Positions 17,969 through 26,693 of a stretch of 64,000 nt of DNA are shown here, one piece after another. Origin of the DNA: JBALVT01 sp045110675 (GTDB lineage: Bacteria; Pseudomonadota; Gammaproteobacteria; Pseudomonadales; Halieaceae). The notes beneath the pieces were generated by a model. It was not told where the DNA came from. It made no database searches and saw nothing but the letters and a program-made list of their open reading frames with translations. The stretch's first letter is position 1. The number at the start of each line of letters is the position of its first letter. The position numbers and the translations under genes are program-made. The stretch is from assembly GCA_045110675.1 (NCBI GenBank), contig JBGCGJ010000039.1, forward strand, positions 9,294 through 73,293, in the 5' to 3' direction.

Positions 17969-18901
17969 TCAAAGCTTGCTGCTTTCGGCAATACCTCTTC
18001 TGAGTCGCGCCCCGGGATGCTCCTCAATCAGGCTCACCGTTCCTCCTTCAACTGCAATTCCAAGTTCGGACCATAGTGCTTCTACTGGCGGTATCGCGCG
18101 GCTAGCTCTCATGGTGTTGAACAAGTCGCTAAAAAGTGTACTTTCGCTAAAGGAGTCCAGTTTCACCACAATTTCCCTAGCGGAGAGGGTTTCATCTCGA
18201 CAGCAGTTGTTCAGCTCCCCCAGTACAGTGTCCAGTGTTACATCACCGCCACTCCTTTTGCGCAATTCAACGTCCGCCTTGAGAAAAAACCAGGCACCGC
18301 TCCAGTAAACCCGCATATAGCTTCGATTCTCCCGCATAGTGGGGCTGAGTTCGGCCAGGGTAAGATCGGGGCGACGGTTGTCCAGACCACGCTCAAATCC
18401 GGCGTGTAGTTTTTGCCACAGTGTCCGTTCGTCAATTACACCGGCGCGGACTTGCAGCAGATTTTGATAGTAGCTGGCCAAACCCTCGCTAAACCACATA
18501 TCCCCCCAGCCTCGATAGGGGATCAGCAGGTGGCTCAGTTCGTGATAGCTGGTCCAGTTGTTTACCAGGTCCTCTTCACTGGCCATGGCGTCGATATAAA
18601 ATTTGACGGTATCCGGATCACCTCGTGTGACCTGTGCCCAAGGTATGGAATCGTCGCTATTGACACTGATCGGCGATACTTCGATGCGCAAGTTGGAGCG
18701 TGGCAAACGGCCGTAGACTGAAACAAGCGCAGCCGTGCTGGAATCCAGCCATCGCAAAATATGCTCACTGCGAGCGGCCGAAATCAGAAAGTGCATGTCG
18801 ACGATGATCTGCTGTTCGCCCCGGGGCATTTTGTATTCTTTAGCGAATGCGGTAGAGCAAAGCAGAAGCAGGGGTAATAGGTAGTAAGACTTAACGCGCA
18901 T
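17969..18901 (-). CDS. Exported gluzincin-type metallopeptidase-like protein
   Basis: 310 aa from ATG 18901; the frame is open to 19078 but the signal peptide (VKSYYLLPLLLLCSTAFA) only reaches the N-terminus with the ATG at 18901 or 18907. The catalytic zinc motif HELSH is followed by WFSEGLASYY, giving the HExxH-(18)-E arrangement of gluzincins of the M61/M1 type. The region SNLRIEVSPISVNS precedes it. Likely periplasmic; substrate unknown. No ribosome site is obvious for either start. Confidence 0.78.
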   Translation of the reverse strand: MRVKSYYLLPLLLLCSTAFAKEYKMPRGEQQIIVDMHFLISAARSEHILRWLDSSTAALVSVYGRLPRSNLRIEVSPISVNSDDSIPWAQVTRGDPDTVKFYIDAMASEEDLVNNWTSYHELSHLLIPYRGWGDMWFSEGLASYYQNLLQVRAGVIDERTLWQKLHAGFERGLDNRRPDLTLAELSPTMRENRSYMRVYWSGAWFFLKADVELRKRSGGDVTLDTVLGELNNCCRDETLSAREIVVKLDSFSESTLFSDLFNTMRASRAIPPVEALWSELGIAVEGGTVSLIEEHPGARLRRGIAESSKL

Positions 18902-19019
18902 AGACATTCGACTGCGGTGTGGCGATAGAGTTCTTTGGGAAGTGTGATCTTTGACGATACTTACTTCGACAGGGAATGGACGCAGGTCGATGGGTGGCAA
19001 CCTGCGTCCCACAGAGGCA

Positions 19020-19784
19020 TTAAATGGTGAGGCCTCCATCGACCACCAAACATTCGCCGTTGGTGTAACTCGCGGCATCCGATACCAGATACAGCACTGC
19101 GCCCGCCATCTCGTCGGGCTCGGCGTGGCGTTTCATGGGAATGGCCTGCATGGCACCTTTGTAGATCTCCTCATTGCTAAACAAGGCACCCGCGAACGCG
19201 GTCTTAGTGATACCGGGAAGTAGCGCGTTAACCCGTATGCCATGACGCCCGCACTCCTTGGCGAAGGCTTTGGTCATGTTGACTACTGCCGCTTTGGTAA
19301 TCGAGTAAATACCCTGAGCCGGTCCGGGCTGTAAGGCATTGACAGAGGCTGTGTTGACGATAGCGCCGCCGCCATTGTCGCGCATCAGGCGGCCCCCTTC
19401 GACAGACATAAAGAAATAGCCGCGCACATTCACATCCACTGTTTTGGTATAGGCCGCTAAATCGGTATCCAGAATATCGCCAAAGTAGGGGTTGGTGGCG
19501 GCGTTGTTTACCAGGATATCCAGCTTGCCGTGTGCCGCCTTAATATGGGCGAAGATAGTGGTGATGTTCTCCATATTGCCGACGTGGCAGGGAAAAGCCT
19601 CTGCGCTACCGCCAGCTGCCACGATGGAATCGGCCACTACCTTGCAGCCATCAATTTTACGGCTGGATACGATCACATGAGCGCCTTGCTCAGCCAGTAA
19701 TCTGGCAATGGATTCTCCTATGCCTCGGCTTGCACCGGTGACCAGTGCGATTTTTCCGGTTAGATCAAATAGCGTTGTACTCAT
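19020..19784 (-). CDS. Short-chain dehydrogenase/reductase (SDR)
   Basis: 254 aa classical SDR. NAD(P)-binding TGASRGIG at 17-24, NNAAT in the central strand, catalytic Ser in NTASVNAL, and the YSITK active-site pair. A C-terminal VVDGGL strand closes the fold. Its ATG directly abuts the TAA of the nitronate monooxygenase gene, so the two are co-translated. Substrate unknown; family members reduce keto groups of acyl-CoAs, steroids or sugars. Confidence 0.93.
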   Translation of the reverse strand: MSTTLFDLTGKIALVTGASRGIGESIARLLAEQGAHVIVSSRKIDGCKVVADSIVAAGGSAEAFPCHVGNMENITTIFAHIKAAHGKLDILVNNAATNPYFGDILDTDLAAYTKTVDVNVRGYFFMSVEGGRLMRDNGGGAIVNTASVNALQPGPAQGIYSITKAAVVNMTKAFAKECGRHGIRVNALLPGITKTAFAGALFSNEEIYKGAMQAIPMKRHAEPDEMAGAVLYLVSDAASYTNGECLVVDGGLTI

Positions 19785-20756
19785 TTAAGACATTCCTGTA
19801 AGGCGTTTGTTAATAATGGCGTCGGCTTCGGCCATAATGTCGTCAATCAGTTCTTTGACGGTCGGGACATTGTCGATTAGTCCTGCGACCATGCCGCATG
19901 ACCAGGCGCCGGCATCCATATCACCTTCCATCATGATCCTGGGATAGACACCGGCCACTTCCTCAATAATGTCTTCGAACTTGAGATCGGCTCCCAGGGC
20001 TTTCTCCTTCTCGAGCAGTCGCTCAACCGCCGGATTGGTCATCACCCTTTCCGTGTTTCGTAGAGGGCGCATGACCAGCCGAGTATCCAGCTCGCTGGCA
20101 GAGACAATGGCATCTTTAACGTTTTGGTGTACCGGAGCCTCGGTGGTGGCGATAAAGCGGGTACCCATATTCATTCCTTCGGCACCCATGGCCAGTGCGG
20201 CCACCAGGCTGCGCGCGTCCGCCATACCACCCGATGCGACAAAGGGGATTTCCAGCTCATCGGCGGCGCGAGGTAACAATATAAAATTGGGTATGTCGTC
20301 CTCGCCCGGGTGACCACCGCACTCGAAGCCATCGACCGAAACTGCGTCGCAACCAATCGATTGGGCTTTCAGGGCGTGTCGTACTGCCGTGCACTTGTGA
20401 ATCACTTTAATGCCTGCTTCCTTGAGCATCGGCATGTACTTAGCGGGATTGTTCCCCGCGGTTTCCACCACAGTAACGCCGCCGTCGATAATCGTTTGGA
20501 ACAGGGCAGGGTAGTCTGGTGGTGTCAGTGTTGGCAGGAAGGTGATATTGACGCCGAAGGGCTTGTCAGTCATCTCGCGGCATCGAGCAATTTCATTGGC
20601 GAGTTTTTCAGGTGTACCTTGTGTCAGTCCGGTGATAATGCCCAGGCCTCCGGCGTTGGACACCGCAGCGGCCAGTTCTGCCAGCCCAACGAAGTGCATG
20701 CCGCCCTGGATGATGGGGTGTTCGATGCCAAGCAATTCAGTGATACGTGTTTTCAT
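19785..20756 (-). CDS. Nitronate monooxygenase-family flavoprotein
   Basis: 323 aa FMN-dependent TIM barrel of the 2-nitropropane dioxygenase/NMO family. Visible signatures are HPIIQGGMHFVGLAELA at the N-terminus, GGLGIITGLTQGTPE and the flavin phosphate-binding region AMGAEGMNMGTRFIAT. Family members oxidise nitronates or act as NADH:quinone reductases. Paralogous to 33955-34890 in this window. First gene of a two-gene leftward unit with the SDR. Confidence 0.92.
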   Translation of the reverse strand: MKTRITELLGIEHPIIQGGMHFVGLAELAAAVSNAGGLGIITGLTQGTPEKLANEIARCREMTDKPFGVNITFLPTLTPPDYPALFQTIIDGGVTVVETAGNNPAKYMPMLKEAGIKVIHKCTAVRHALKAQSIGCDAVSVDGFECGGHPGEDDIPNFILLPRAADELEIPFVASGGMADARSLVAALAMGAEGMNMGTRFIATTEAPVHQNVKDAIVSASELDTRLVMRPLRNTERVMTNPAVERLLEKEKALGADLKFEDIIEEVAGVYPRIMMEGDMDAGAWSCGMVAGLIDNVPTVKELIDDIMAEADAIINKRLTGMS

Positions 20757-20926
20757 TCTCGTTTCCGGTTTAAATAGTGTGGTTGATGAAGGGTTGATGA
20801 AGCGTTGATAGAGAAATGGGGCGAGAATTATGGCACTTATTATGACGCAACACTATACTTCCAGAATGTGATGCCATGGCACTGAGTTGACATCGGAATT
20901 GTCGAATAATAAGAGAGGAAGTCCTC

Positions 20927-22783
20927 ATGAAAAAGGTGATGTTTGTTGGTCTTGTGTTTCTAGCCGCCGCCGCGAATGGTGAACAAAGGCAGTTACTGTG
21001 GGGTGATACTCACCTGCACACCACTTACTCTTCAGATGCCTACACCAATAATAATTTGTTGGCGGGGCCAGACGTTGCTTATCGCTATGCGCGAGGTATG
21101 CCTGTGGAACACCCTTATCACCGAGCGCGAGTTCAGATTGATACGCCGCTGGATTTTCTGGTGGTGTCGGATCACGCGGAGTTTCTGGGTCAGATTCGCA
21201 ATCTCCATCGCAATGGCGTCGATACTTCCGACCTGGGTTTTATCGATTCCATAAAAGCCAAGGTCGCCCAGTATTTTCTCAGTGATGCTATTGATTCGGG
21301 CGAAGGGCGCTCCATGTTTGTCTCTGTTTTACCCGACCCCAACATTTCGCCGCGAGATGACGCGGAGGGCGCGTTAATGGAAAACAGCGACCTCAGTTTG
21401 CTGCCTATGCCTCTCCAGATAGAGGTTGATACCTGGCGCATCGTCACGGAGGCGGCTGAGACGTACAACGAACCCGGTGTGTTCACCGCATTTATCGGCT
21501 GGGAGTGGAGTTCACTACCCGGTGGCGCCAATTTGCACCGAGTAGTCATCAGCGATAGCGACGCCGCGACAGCACAACAGTACGATCCCTTCGGTTCCGA
21601 TCAAAGTCCTTTTCCCGAAGACCTGTGGGCTTGGCTAGACGAAACGAGTACATCGACTGGTGCAGAGTTTACCGCCATACCTCACAACTCCAATATCTCC
21701 AAGGGCTATATGTTTTCGGATCAGAGCCTTAGGGGCGAGCCCATGACCGCCGAATTTGCTCGCTTGCGTACGAAGTGGGAACGCGTCGCTGAAATCACCC
21801 AGATAAAAGGCGATTCAGAAACTCATTCCTTATTGTCTCCCAATGACGAGTTCGCTGATTTTGAAAATTACCCTTTTTATATTCAACGCGAATTCAGTGA
21901 ATACCAACCCGGAAAAGGTGATTTTGTTCGCTCCGCTCTGAAATTGGGCCTGGAGCTGGAAAACAAACTGAGCGTCAACCCGTTTAAGCTGGGCGTGATC
22001 GGCTCAACAGATTCGCATACTTCACTCTCCTCGGCGGAAGAGGACAACTTTCACGGTAAACTCGCCACGGACTCCATTCCCTCCAACAAGCAAACCCATT
22101 TCAGCGAGGACGGCCGCGGCACGGATGGCTGGCAAATGTCCGCCTCGGGCCTGGCGGCCGTGTGGGCGAAAGACAATACTCGAGAGTCCATTATGGCGGC
22201 CCTGCAGCGCCGAGAAGTCTACGCAACAACAGGGCCGCGTATAGCTGTACAGTTTTTCGCTGGTCCCGATTTTACCGAGGCGGATTTAACAGCGGCGGAT
22301 CTTCACAGCCTGGCCGCCAATCGTGGAGTGCCCATGGGAGGGCAGCTAAATCGCAGCGAGGAGTCACCGTCGTTTGTGGTGGTGGTGTCGAAAGATCCCA
22401 AGGGTGCGAATCTGGATCGCGTGCAGATCGTCAAGGGTTGGTTAGACGCCGACGGTCAGTCACAGGAGCAGGTTTACAATGTGGCTTGGTCTGACGACAG
22501 GGTGGAAACGGTTGACGGAAAACTTCCCGCCGTAGGCAATACGGTGAATCTGAAAACTGGCAAAGTCGATAACTCGATTGGCGCTGCCCAGTTGTCCAGC
22601 GTTTGGAAAGATCCACAGTTTGATTCTAGTCAGGCTGCCTTCTACTACGTGCGTGTTTTGCAAATTCCGACTGCGCGGCACTCTCTTCTGGATGCGCTTG
22701 CATTGGGTCAAGAGCATGCAGCGGAGAAACCCGATACGATTCAAGAACGGGCGTATACCTCTTCTATCTGGTACCAACCCTAG
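20927..22783 (+). CDS. DUF3604 family exported protein
   Basis: 618 aa. An N-terminal signal peptide ends near AAANG-EQ, followed immediately by the family start LLWGDTHLHTTYSSDAYT, whose HxH resembles the metal-binding opening of PHP phosphoesterases. Further family motifs are VVSDHAEFLG, FIGWEWSS, AIPHNSNISKG, GVIGSTDSHTS and REVYATTGPRI. DUF3604 proteins are predicted metallohydrolases; no substrate is established. The gene begins after a plain intergenic region and ends 48 bp before a pair of large inverted-repeat elements. Confidence 0.93.
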   Translation: MKKVMFVGLVFLAAAANGEQRQLLWGDTHLHTTYSSDAYTNNNLLAGPDVAYRYARGMPVEHPYHRARVQIDTPLDFLVVSDHAEFLGQIRNLHRNGVDTSDLGFIDSIKAKVAQYFLSDAIDSGEGRSMFVSVLPDPNISPRDDAEGALMENSDLSLLPMPLQIEVDTWRIVTEAAETYNEPGVFTAFIGWEWSSLPGGANLHRVVISDSDAATAQQYDPFGSDQSPFPEDLWAWLDETSTSTGAEFTAIPHNSNISKGYMFSDQSLRGEPMTAEFARLRTKWERVAEITQIKGDSETHSLLSPNDEFADFENYPFYIQREFSEYQPGKGDFVRSALKLGLELENKLSVNPFKLGVIGSTDSHTSLSSAEEDNFHGKLATDSIPSNKQTHFSEDGRGTDGWQMSASGLAAVWAKDNTRESIMAALQRREVYATTGPRIAVQFFAGPDFTEADLTAADLHSLAANRGVPMGGQLNRSEESPSFVVVVSKDPKGANLDRVQIVKGWLDADGQSQEQVYNVAWSDDRVETVDGKLPAVGNTVNLKTGKVDNSIGAAQLSSVWKDPQFDSSQAAFYYVRVLQIPTARHSLLDALALGQEHAAEKPDTIQERAYTSSIWYQP

Positions 22784-22831
22784 CTTTTCCGATACTTGAA
22801 TTGTGAGACAGCTCTACGGGCGAAAGTCGGC

Positions 22832-22927
22832 TTAGATTTCTTCTTCTCAAGACCGTCAGCCGCATGGATGCGGCTGCCGAGACCCCATGGATGGGTTCAC
22901 GTCGTGTCTTGAGAAGAAGAAATCTAA
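22832..22927. repeat. Three-way inverted-repeat element, copy A
   Basis: Outer arms 22832-22853 and 22906-22927 are perfect 22-bp inverted repeats (left arm begins TTAGATTTCTTC). Inside are two small hairpins, each with a palindromic ATGGAT centre: AGCCGCAT-GG-ATGCGGCT and CCCAT-GG-ATGGG. The inner core is shared with copy B (22988-23099) in reverse orientation, while the outer arms of A and B are unrelated to each other. It lies in the convergent space after the DUF3604 gene, so it could also work as a terminator. Confidence 0.9.
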
Positions 22928-22987
22928 ATAGACGCAATGCAACTCTTACAAGTACACGATATTGTGTTTTAAACGAGTTCAGGTCAC

Positions 22988-23099
22988 GCTCAGATGGCCA
23001 GTTTAGTTTTTCAAAACACGCCGTGAATACATCCATGTAGGCTCGGCAGCAGCATCCATGCTGCTGACGGCTTTGAAAAACTAAACTGGCCATCTGAGC
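22988..23099. repeat. Three-way inverted-repeat element, copy B
   Basis: Outer arms 22988-23015 and 23072-23099 are perfect 28-bp inverted repeats (left arm begins GCTCAGATGGCCAG). Read on the minus strand the core has the same plan as copy A: AGCAGCAT-GG-ATGCTGCT, then GCCGAG, then TACAT-GG-ATGTA, then TTCACG. Stem bases differ from copy A in compensating pairs. The arms carry a different sequence from those of copy A. Located 60 bp from copy A, upstream of the 3' end of the minus-strand ACAD gene. Confidence 0.9.
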
Positions 23100-23197
23100 T
23101 CTGCGTTAACTATCGAAGATCTAAAATAGTCTCCGTTTCGAAGGCGACCAATTCTGTTTATCCTATTCGAATTACGCGCGAGGGCTTTGCTGACCAT

Positions 23198-24391
23198 TCA
23201 CCAAGGTGCATTTCCCACCGGATCTTTCAGAATATGCCGCGCAACAACCATGCGGTGAACTTCATCGGGGCCATCGTAAATTCTCGCGAAACGCGCTTCA
23301 CGGTACATGTATTCTAACGGTGTATCACTTGTCACGCCGAGAGCGCCGTGAACCTGAATAGCACGATCAATAACATTGTGCAGCATCCGCGCACCCCAGA
23401 ATTTAATCAGCGAAATCTGAACGCGGGCCTCATCACCCTGGTCCATTAGTTTCGCAGCGTCCAGGGTCATCAGTCGTGCAGCCTGAATTTCCGCCGCAGA
23501 TTCGGCAATATAGCGCTGAATCTCTCCCTTTTCTGCCAGCATGGAGCCGTGCGCATATCGTTTCTTGGAGTACTCGCACATCAGCTCAAAGGCTCGCTGC
23601 GCTTGGCCCAGCCACCGCATACAGTGAAAAATTCTTCCCGGACCCAGGCGCTTTTGTGCAATCGTGAAACCGTGTCCGCGCTCACCCAACAAGTTTTCTT
23701 TTGGGACGCGAACATCGGTTAATAGCACTTCGCAGTGACCGCCATCCGCATTTCCCATTGTGGGGACCACGCGTTTTATTTCATACCCAGGTGTGTCGGT
23801 TGGGACAATGATGGAAGAAAACTTTGCGTGCTTGTGCTGGTCCGGCTCGGTTTCACAAAAAACGCTGGTGAAAGCGGCGACGTCTGCTCCTGAGGTAAAC
23901 CACTTGTGGCCGTTGATCACCCACTCATCGCCATCCAACACGGCTTTGGTTTGCATGAGTGTCGGGTCGGAGCCCGCGACTTCAGGCTCGGTTAAACCTA
24001 CTGAGGGATAGATGTCGCCATCCACCAAGGGCTTTAACCAGGATTCCTTTTGTGCCTCGTTGCCGTAGCGATGCAGCATGATCGAGTCCTGCATTGAGAT
24101 CGATCCCACGGCTAACTGGCCGTAATGAGATCGGCCGATTACCTCATTCATATGCACGAAGGCCATAAAGGGCAGGCCGCCACCGCCTATTTCAGTGGGG
24201 TGTCCCAGCGCCCAGAGTCCCAGGGATTTTGCTTCGCTTTTTAGAGCATTCATTGCCTCTTCTGCCGCTGCTCCACCGGCGTGCAGGGTCGGTTCAAGCG
24301 GTATGACTTTGCCGTTGATGAAATCTCTGAAACGCTGTTTTAGCGCCATCACTTCGTCGCTTAGTTCGTGCGTAGCTGCATTGTCTGACAT
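23198..24391 (-). CDS. Acyl-CoA dehydrogenase (ACAD10/11-like)
   Basis: 397 aa, standard ACAD length. Visible features are GLTEPEVAGSDPTLMQT (flavin-binding strand), WVINGHKWFTSGADVAAF, and the C-terminal VHGALGVTSDTPLEYMYREA with the arginine-rich RFARIYDGPDEVHRMVVAR. It follows the aminoglycoside-phosphotransferase-like gene by 16 nt on the same strand. That kinase + ACAD pairing mirrors the fused ACAD10/ACAD11 proteins, which handle 4-hydroxyacyl-CoAs through a phosphorylated intermediate (established for those proteins; transfer to this pair is inference). Confidence 0.93.
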   Translation of the reverse strand: MSDNAATHELSDEVMALKQRFRDFINGKVIPLEPTLHAGGAAAEEAMNALKSEAKSLGLWALGHPTEIGGGGLPFMAFVHMNEVIGRSHYGQLAVGSISMQDSIMLHRYGNEAQKESWLKPLVDGDIYPSVGLTEPEVAGSDPTLMQTKAVLDGDEWVINGHKWFTSGADVAAFTSVFCETEPDQHKHAKFSSIIVPTDTPGYEIKRVVPTMGNADGGHCEVLLTDVRVPKENLLGERGHGFTIAQKRLGPGRIFHCMRWLGQAQRAFELMCEYSKKRYAHGSMLAEKGEIQRYIAESAAEIQAARLMTLDAAKLMDQGDEARVQISLIKFWGARMLHNVIDRAIQVHGALGVTSDTPLEYMYREARFARIYDGPDEVHRMVVARHILKDPVGNAPW

Positions 24392-24407
24392 AGTATTTTC
24401 TCGGTGA

Positions 24408-25445
24408 TTAGCTGTTTTGTTGTACCAGGTTCCAACCGCGTTCTGCGGTTGTGCGGGTTAGTTCTCCCATTATTTGCCAGTGGTCTGAACTGGCGTTGCC
24501 ATCCAGGCCCCGTTTGTAAACGCCCTGCACGATAGCGGCTGAGCGGAACAGGTTGAAGATAATGTAGAAGGGCCAATTTTCGATACCGTCGCGTCCGGTG
24601 ACCTTGCAGTAATACTCAAGTGTCTCCTCTTCACTGAGCAAGCCCATTTTACGGTGCTCTTGTGCGTAGGGAATCTCTCCGTAAAACTCTGAGGCACACA
24701 TATAGGACAAATCGGCGAGGGGATGACCGATTGTTGAAAGTTCCCAATCGAGTATGGCGGCAACTGTTGGCTCTGTGGGATCCACCACACAATTGGGAAG
24801 GCGGAAGTCTCCGTGAATGATGGAGGCTTCGTCGTCATCGGGGATATTGTCGGGCAGCCAGGCCATTAGCGAGTCCATAGCGGGATACTTTTCGGTTTCC
24901 GAGGCCAGGTACTGCCCTGACCAGCGGTGAATTTGGCGAGCGTAGTAGTTGCCCGGTTTGCCAAAATTATCGAGATTCACGCTGGAAATATCGACGCAGT
25001 GCAGTGCGCCCAGAGATTCGAGCATGTTTTTATTCATCGCGGTTCTTTGCGCAGGTTCAAAGTCCGGTAACTTGGTATCGAGCAGCACGCGGCCCTCTAC
25101 CATTTCCATTAGATAAAATGCGGTGCCGATGATGTTCTCATCTTCACAGAGCAAGTGGGCTTGCGGCACAGGTACCGGCGTGTCGTTCAAGGCCGAGATG
25201 ACACGAAACTCTCTATCCACAGCATGTGCCGACTTCAATAGCACTCCCGGTGGTTTTTTCCTCAGAACGTATTTACCCGTGGGAGTGGAAAGTTGAAACG
25301 TGGGGTTTGACTGGCCGCCTTCAAACTGCAGAACCGTCATGGTTGAAAAATCAGCGTCCAGTTCCTGCTGCAGATAGCGTTGTAATGCCACCTGATCAAA
25401 TTGATGTTTATCCCGAACGGGAGTTAGTTCGATATCGTTGCTCAT
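24408..25445 (-). CDS. APH-family phosphotransferase (ACAD11 kinase-like)
   Basis: 345 aa protein-kinase-like fold. N-lobe: QFEGGQSNPTFQLSTPTGKYVLRKKP with the ATP-binding lysine. C-lobe: the catalytic loop IHGDFRLPN and the metal-binding AAILDWELSTIG. This is the ACAD10/11-associated branch rather than a drug-resistance enzyme. It lies immediately upstream of an ACAD gene (16 nt gap) and is divergent from the OYE gene at 25572. Probable role is phosphorylation of a hydroxyacyl-CoA; substrate chain length unknown. Confidence 0.9.
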   Translation of the reverse strand: MSNDIELTPVRDKHQFDQVALQRYLQQELDADFSTMTVLQFEGGQSNPTFQLSTPTGKYVLRKKPPGVLLKSAHAVDREFRVISALNDTPVPVPQAHLLCEDENIIGTAFYLMEMVEGRVLLDTKLPDFEPAQRTAMNKNMLESLGALHCVDISSVNLDNFGKPGNYYARQIHRWSGQYLASETEKYPAMDSLMAWLPDNIPDDDEASIIHGDFRLPNCVVDPTEPTVAAILDWELSTIGHPLADLSYMCASEFYGEIPYAQEHRKMGLLSEEETLEYYCKVTGRDGIENWPFYIIFNLFRSAAIVQGVYKRGLDGNASSDHWQIMGELTRTTAERGWNLVQQNS

Positions 25446-25571
25446 ACTGGCTTGGAGTCCCTGCCCTTAAAAAGGATGATGTTATTTGTGTTCGCGTCGG
25501 CGCGCCAGTAAGATCACTGGCCTGTTATCAACCACTGGCCTCCATAAAGGCAATCAACGCGGACGACTACT

Positions 25572-26681
25572 ATGAGTGACAACAACATTCTGTTTCAACC
25601 CCTGGAGCTGGCTAATTTGCAGCTGAAGAACCGAATTGTGATGGCGCCTATGACGCGCAACTTTTCTCCTGAGAATATTCCCAATGAGCAAACCGTCGAT
25701 TACTACCGTCGCCGCGCCACCGGCGGTGCGGGACTCATCGTCACCGAGGGAACCTGCGTTGATCACATTGCAGCCAGTGGATATCCGGATGTTCCTTACT
25801 TCCACGGAGAGAAGCGCCTGGCGGGTTGGAAGAAGGTGGTAGAGGCCGTACATGAGGCCGGTGGAAAAATTGCCCCACAGCTCTGGCATTGTGGTGGAAT
25901 GCGCAAAGCGGGGGTTATGCCTGAAGGTGATGTTCCCGGTTATACCCCCTCAGGAATGAACGTGCCCGGTAAAGTGGGCCGGCATGTTATGACACAGTCA
26001 GATATAGATGATGTGGTCCAAGCTTTCGCTAAGGGTGCGGCAAACGCCAAAGCCTTGGGTTTTGACGCTGTTGAGATTCACGGTGCCCACGGCTATTTAT
26101 TGGACCAGTTCTTTTGGGCGGGAACCAATATTCGCGAAGATGGCTACGGCGGTTCGTTGGAGAATAGGGGCCGATTCGCTGTTGAAATTATAGCGGCTGC
26201 GCGCGCCGCTGTCGGTCCTGACTTCCCCATTATGTTTCGCTTCTCGCAGTGGAAGCAGCAGGACTATGCCGCTCGCCTGGTGGAGAATCCCGAAGATTTA
26301 GAACGTTTTCTCACCCCTTTGAGCGAAGCCGGTGTGGATGTTTTCCATTGTTCCCAACGCCGCTTCTGGGAACCGGAGTTTGAAGGGAGTGAGCTCAACC
26401 TGGCGGGCTGGACTCAGAAATTAACCGGTAAACCCGCCATCACTGTGGGCAGCGTGGGATTGGATGCTGACTTTATTCCGGTGCCCGGAGAAGCTACTTT
26501 CAGGGAAGCTGAACCGGCCAGTCTTGATGATTTGGAACGTCGAATGAGGGAGCAGGAGTTTGCTTTGGTGGCAGTAGGGCGCGCTATGATCGCCAACCCC
26601 GATTGGGCCAATCTGGTGGCTGAAGATCGTATGGGCGATTTACGTCCTTTTCGCAAAGAAGATCTCGCGACCTTGAACTGA
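25572..26681 (+). CDS. Old-yellow-enzyme family NADH:flavin oxidoreductase
   Basis: 369 aa FMN TIM barrel. N-terminal NRIVMAPMTRNFS, substrate-binding pair in VEIHGAHGYLLDQFFW, and the active-site tract EDGYGGSLENRGRFAVEII. The C-terminal barrel has the FMN phosphate site in ALVAVGRAMIANPDW. Single-domain form, unlike the two-domain enzyme at 54246. Reduces activated C=C bonds such as enones with NAD(P)H. It is followed 12 nt later by a 2-oxoglutarate oxygenase gene on the same strand. Confidence 0.93.
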   Translation: MSDNNILFQPLELANLQLKNRIVMAPMTRNFSPENIPNEQTVDYYRRRATGGAGLIVTEGTCVDHIAASGYPDVPYFHGEKRLAGWKKVVEAVHEAGGKIAPQLWHCGGMRKAGVMPEGDVPGYTPSGMNVPGKVGRHVMTQSDIDDVVQAFAKGAANAKALGFDAVEIHGAHGYLLDQFFWAGTNIREDGYGGSLENRGRFAVEIIAAARAAVGPDFPIMFRFSQWKQQDYAARLVENPEDLERFLTPLSEAGVDVFHCSQRRFWEPEFEGSELNLAGWTQKLTGKPAITVGSVGLDADFIPVPGEATFREAEPASLDDLERRMREQEFALVAVGRAMIANPDWANLVAEDRMGDLRPFRKEDLATLN

Positions 26682-26693
26682 TGAGGTAATCCC

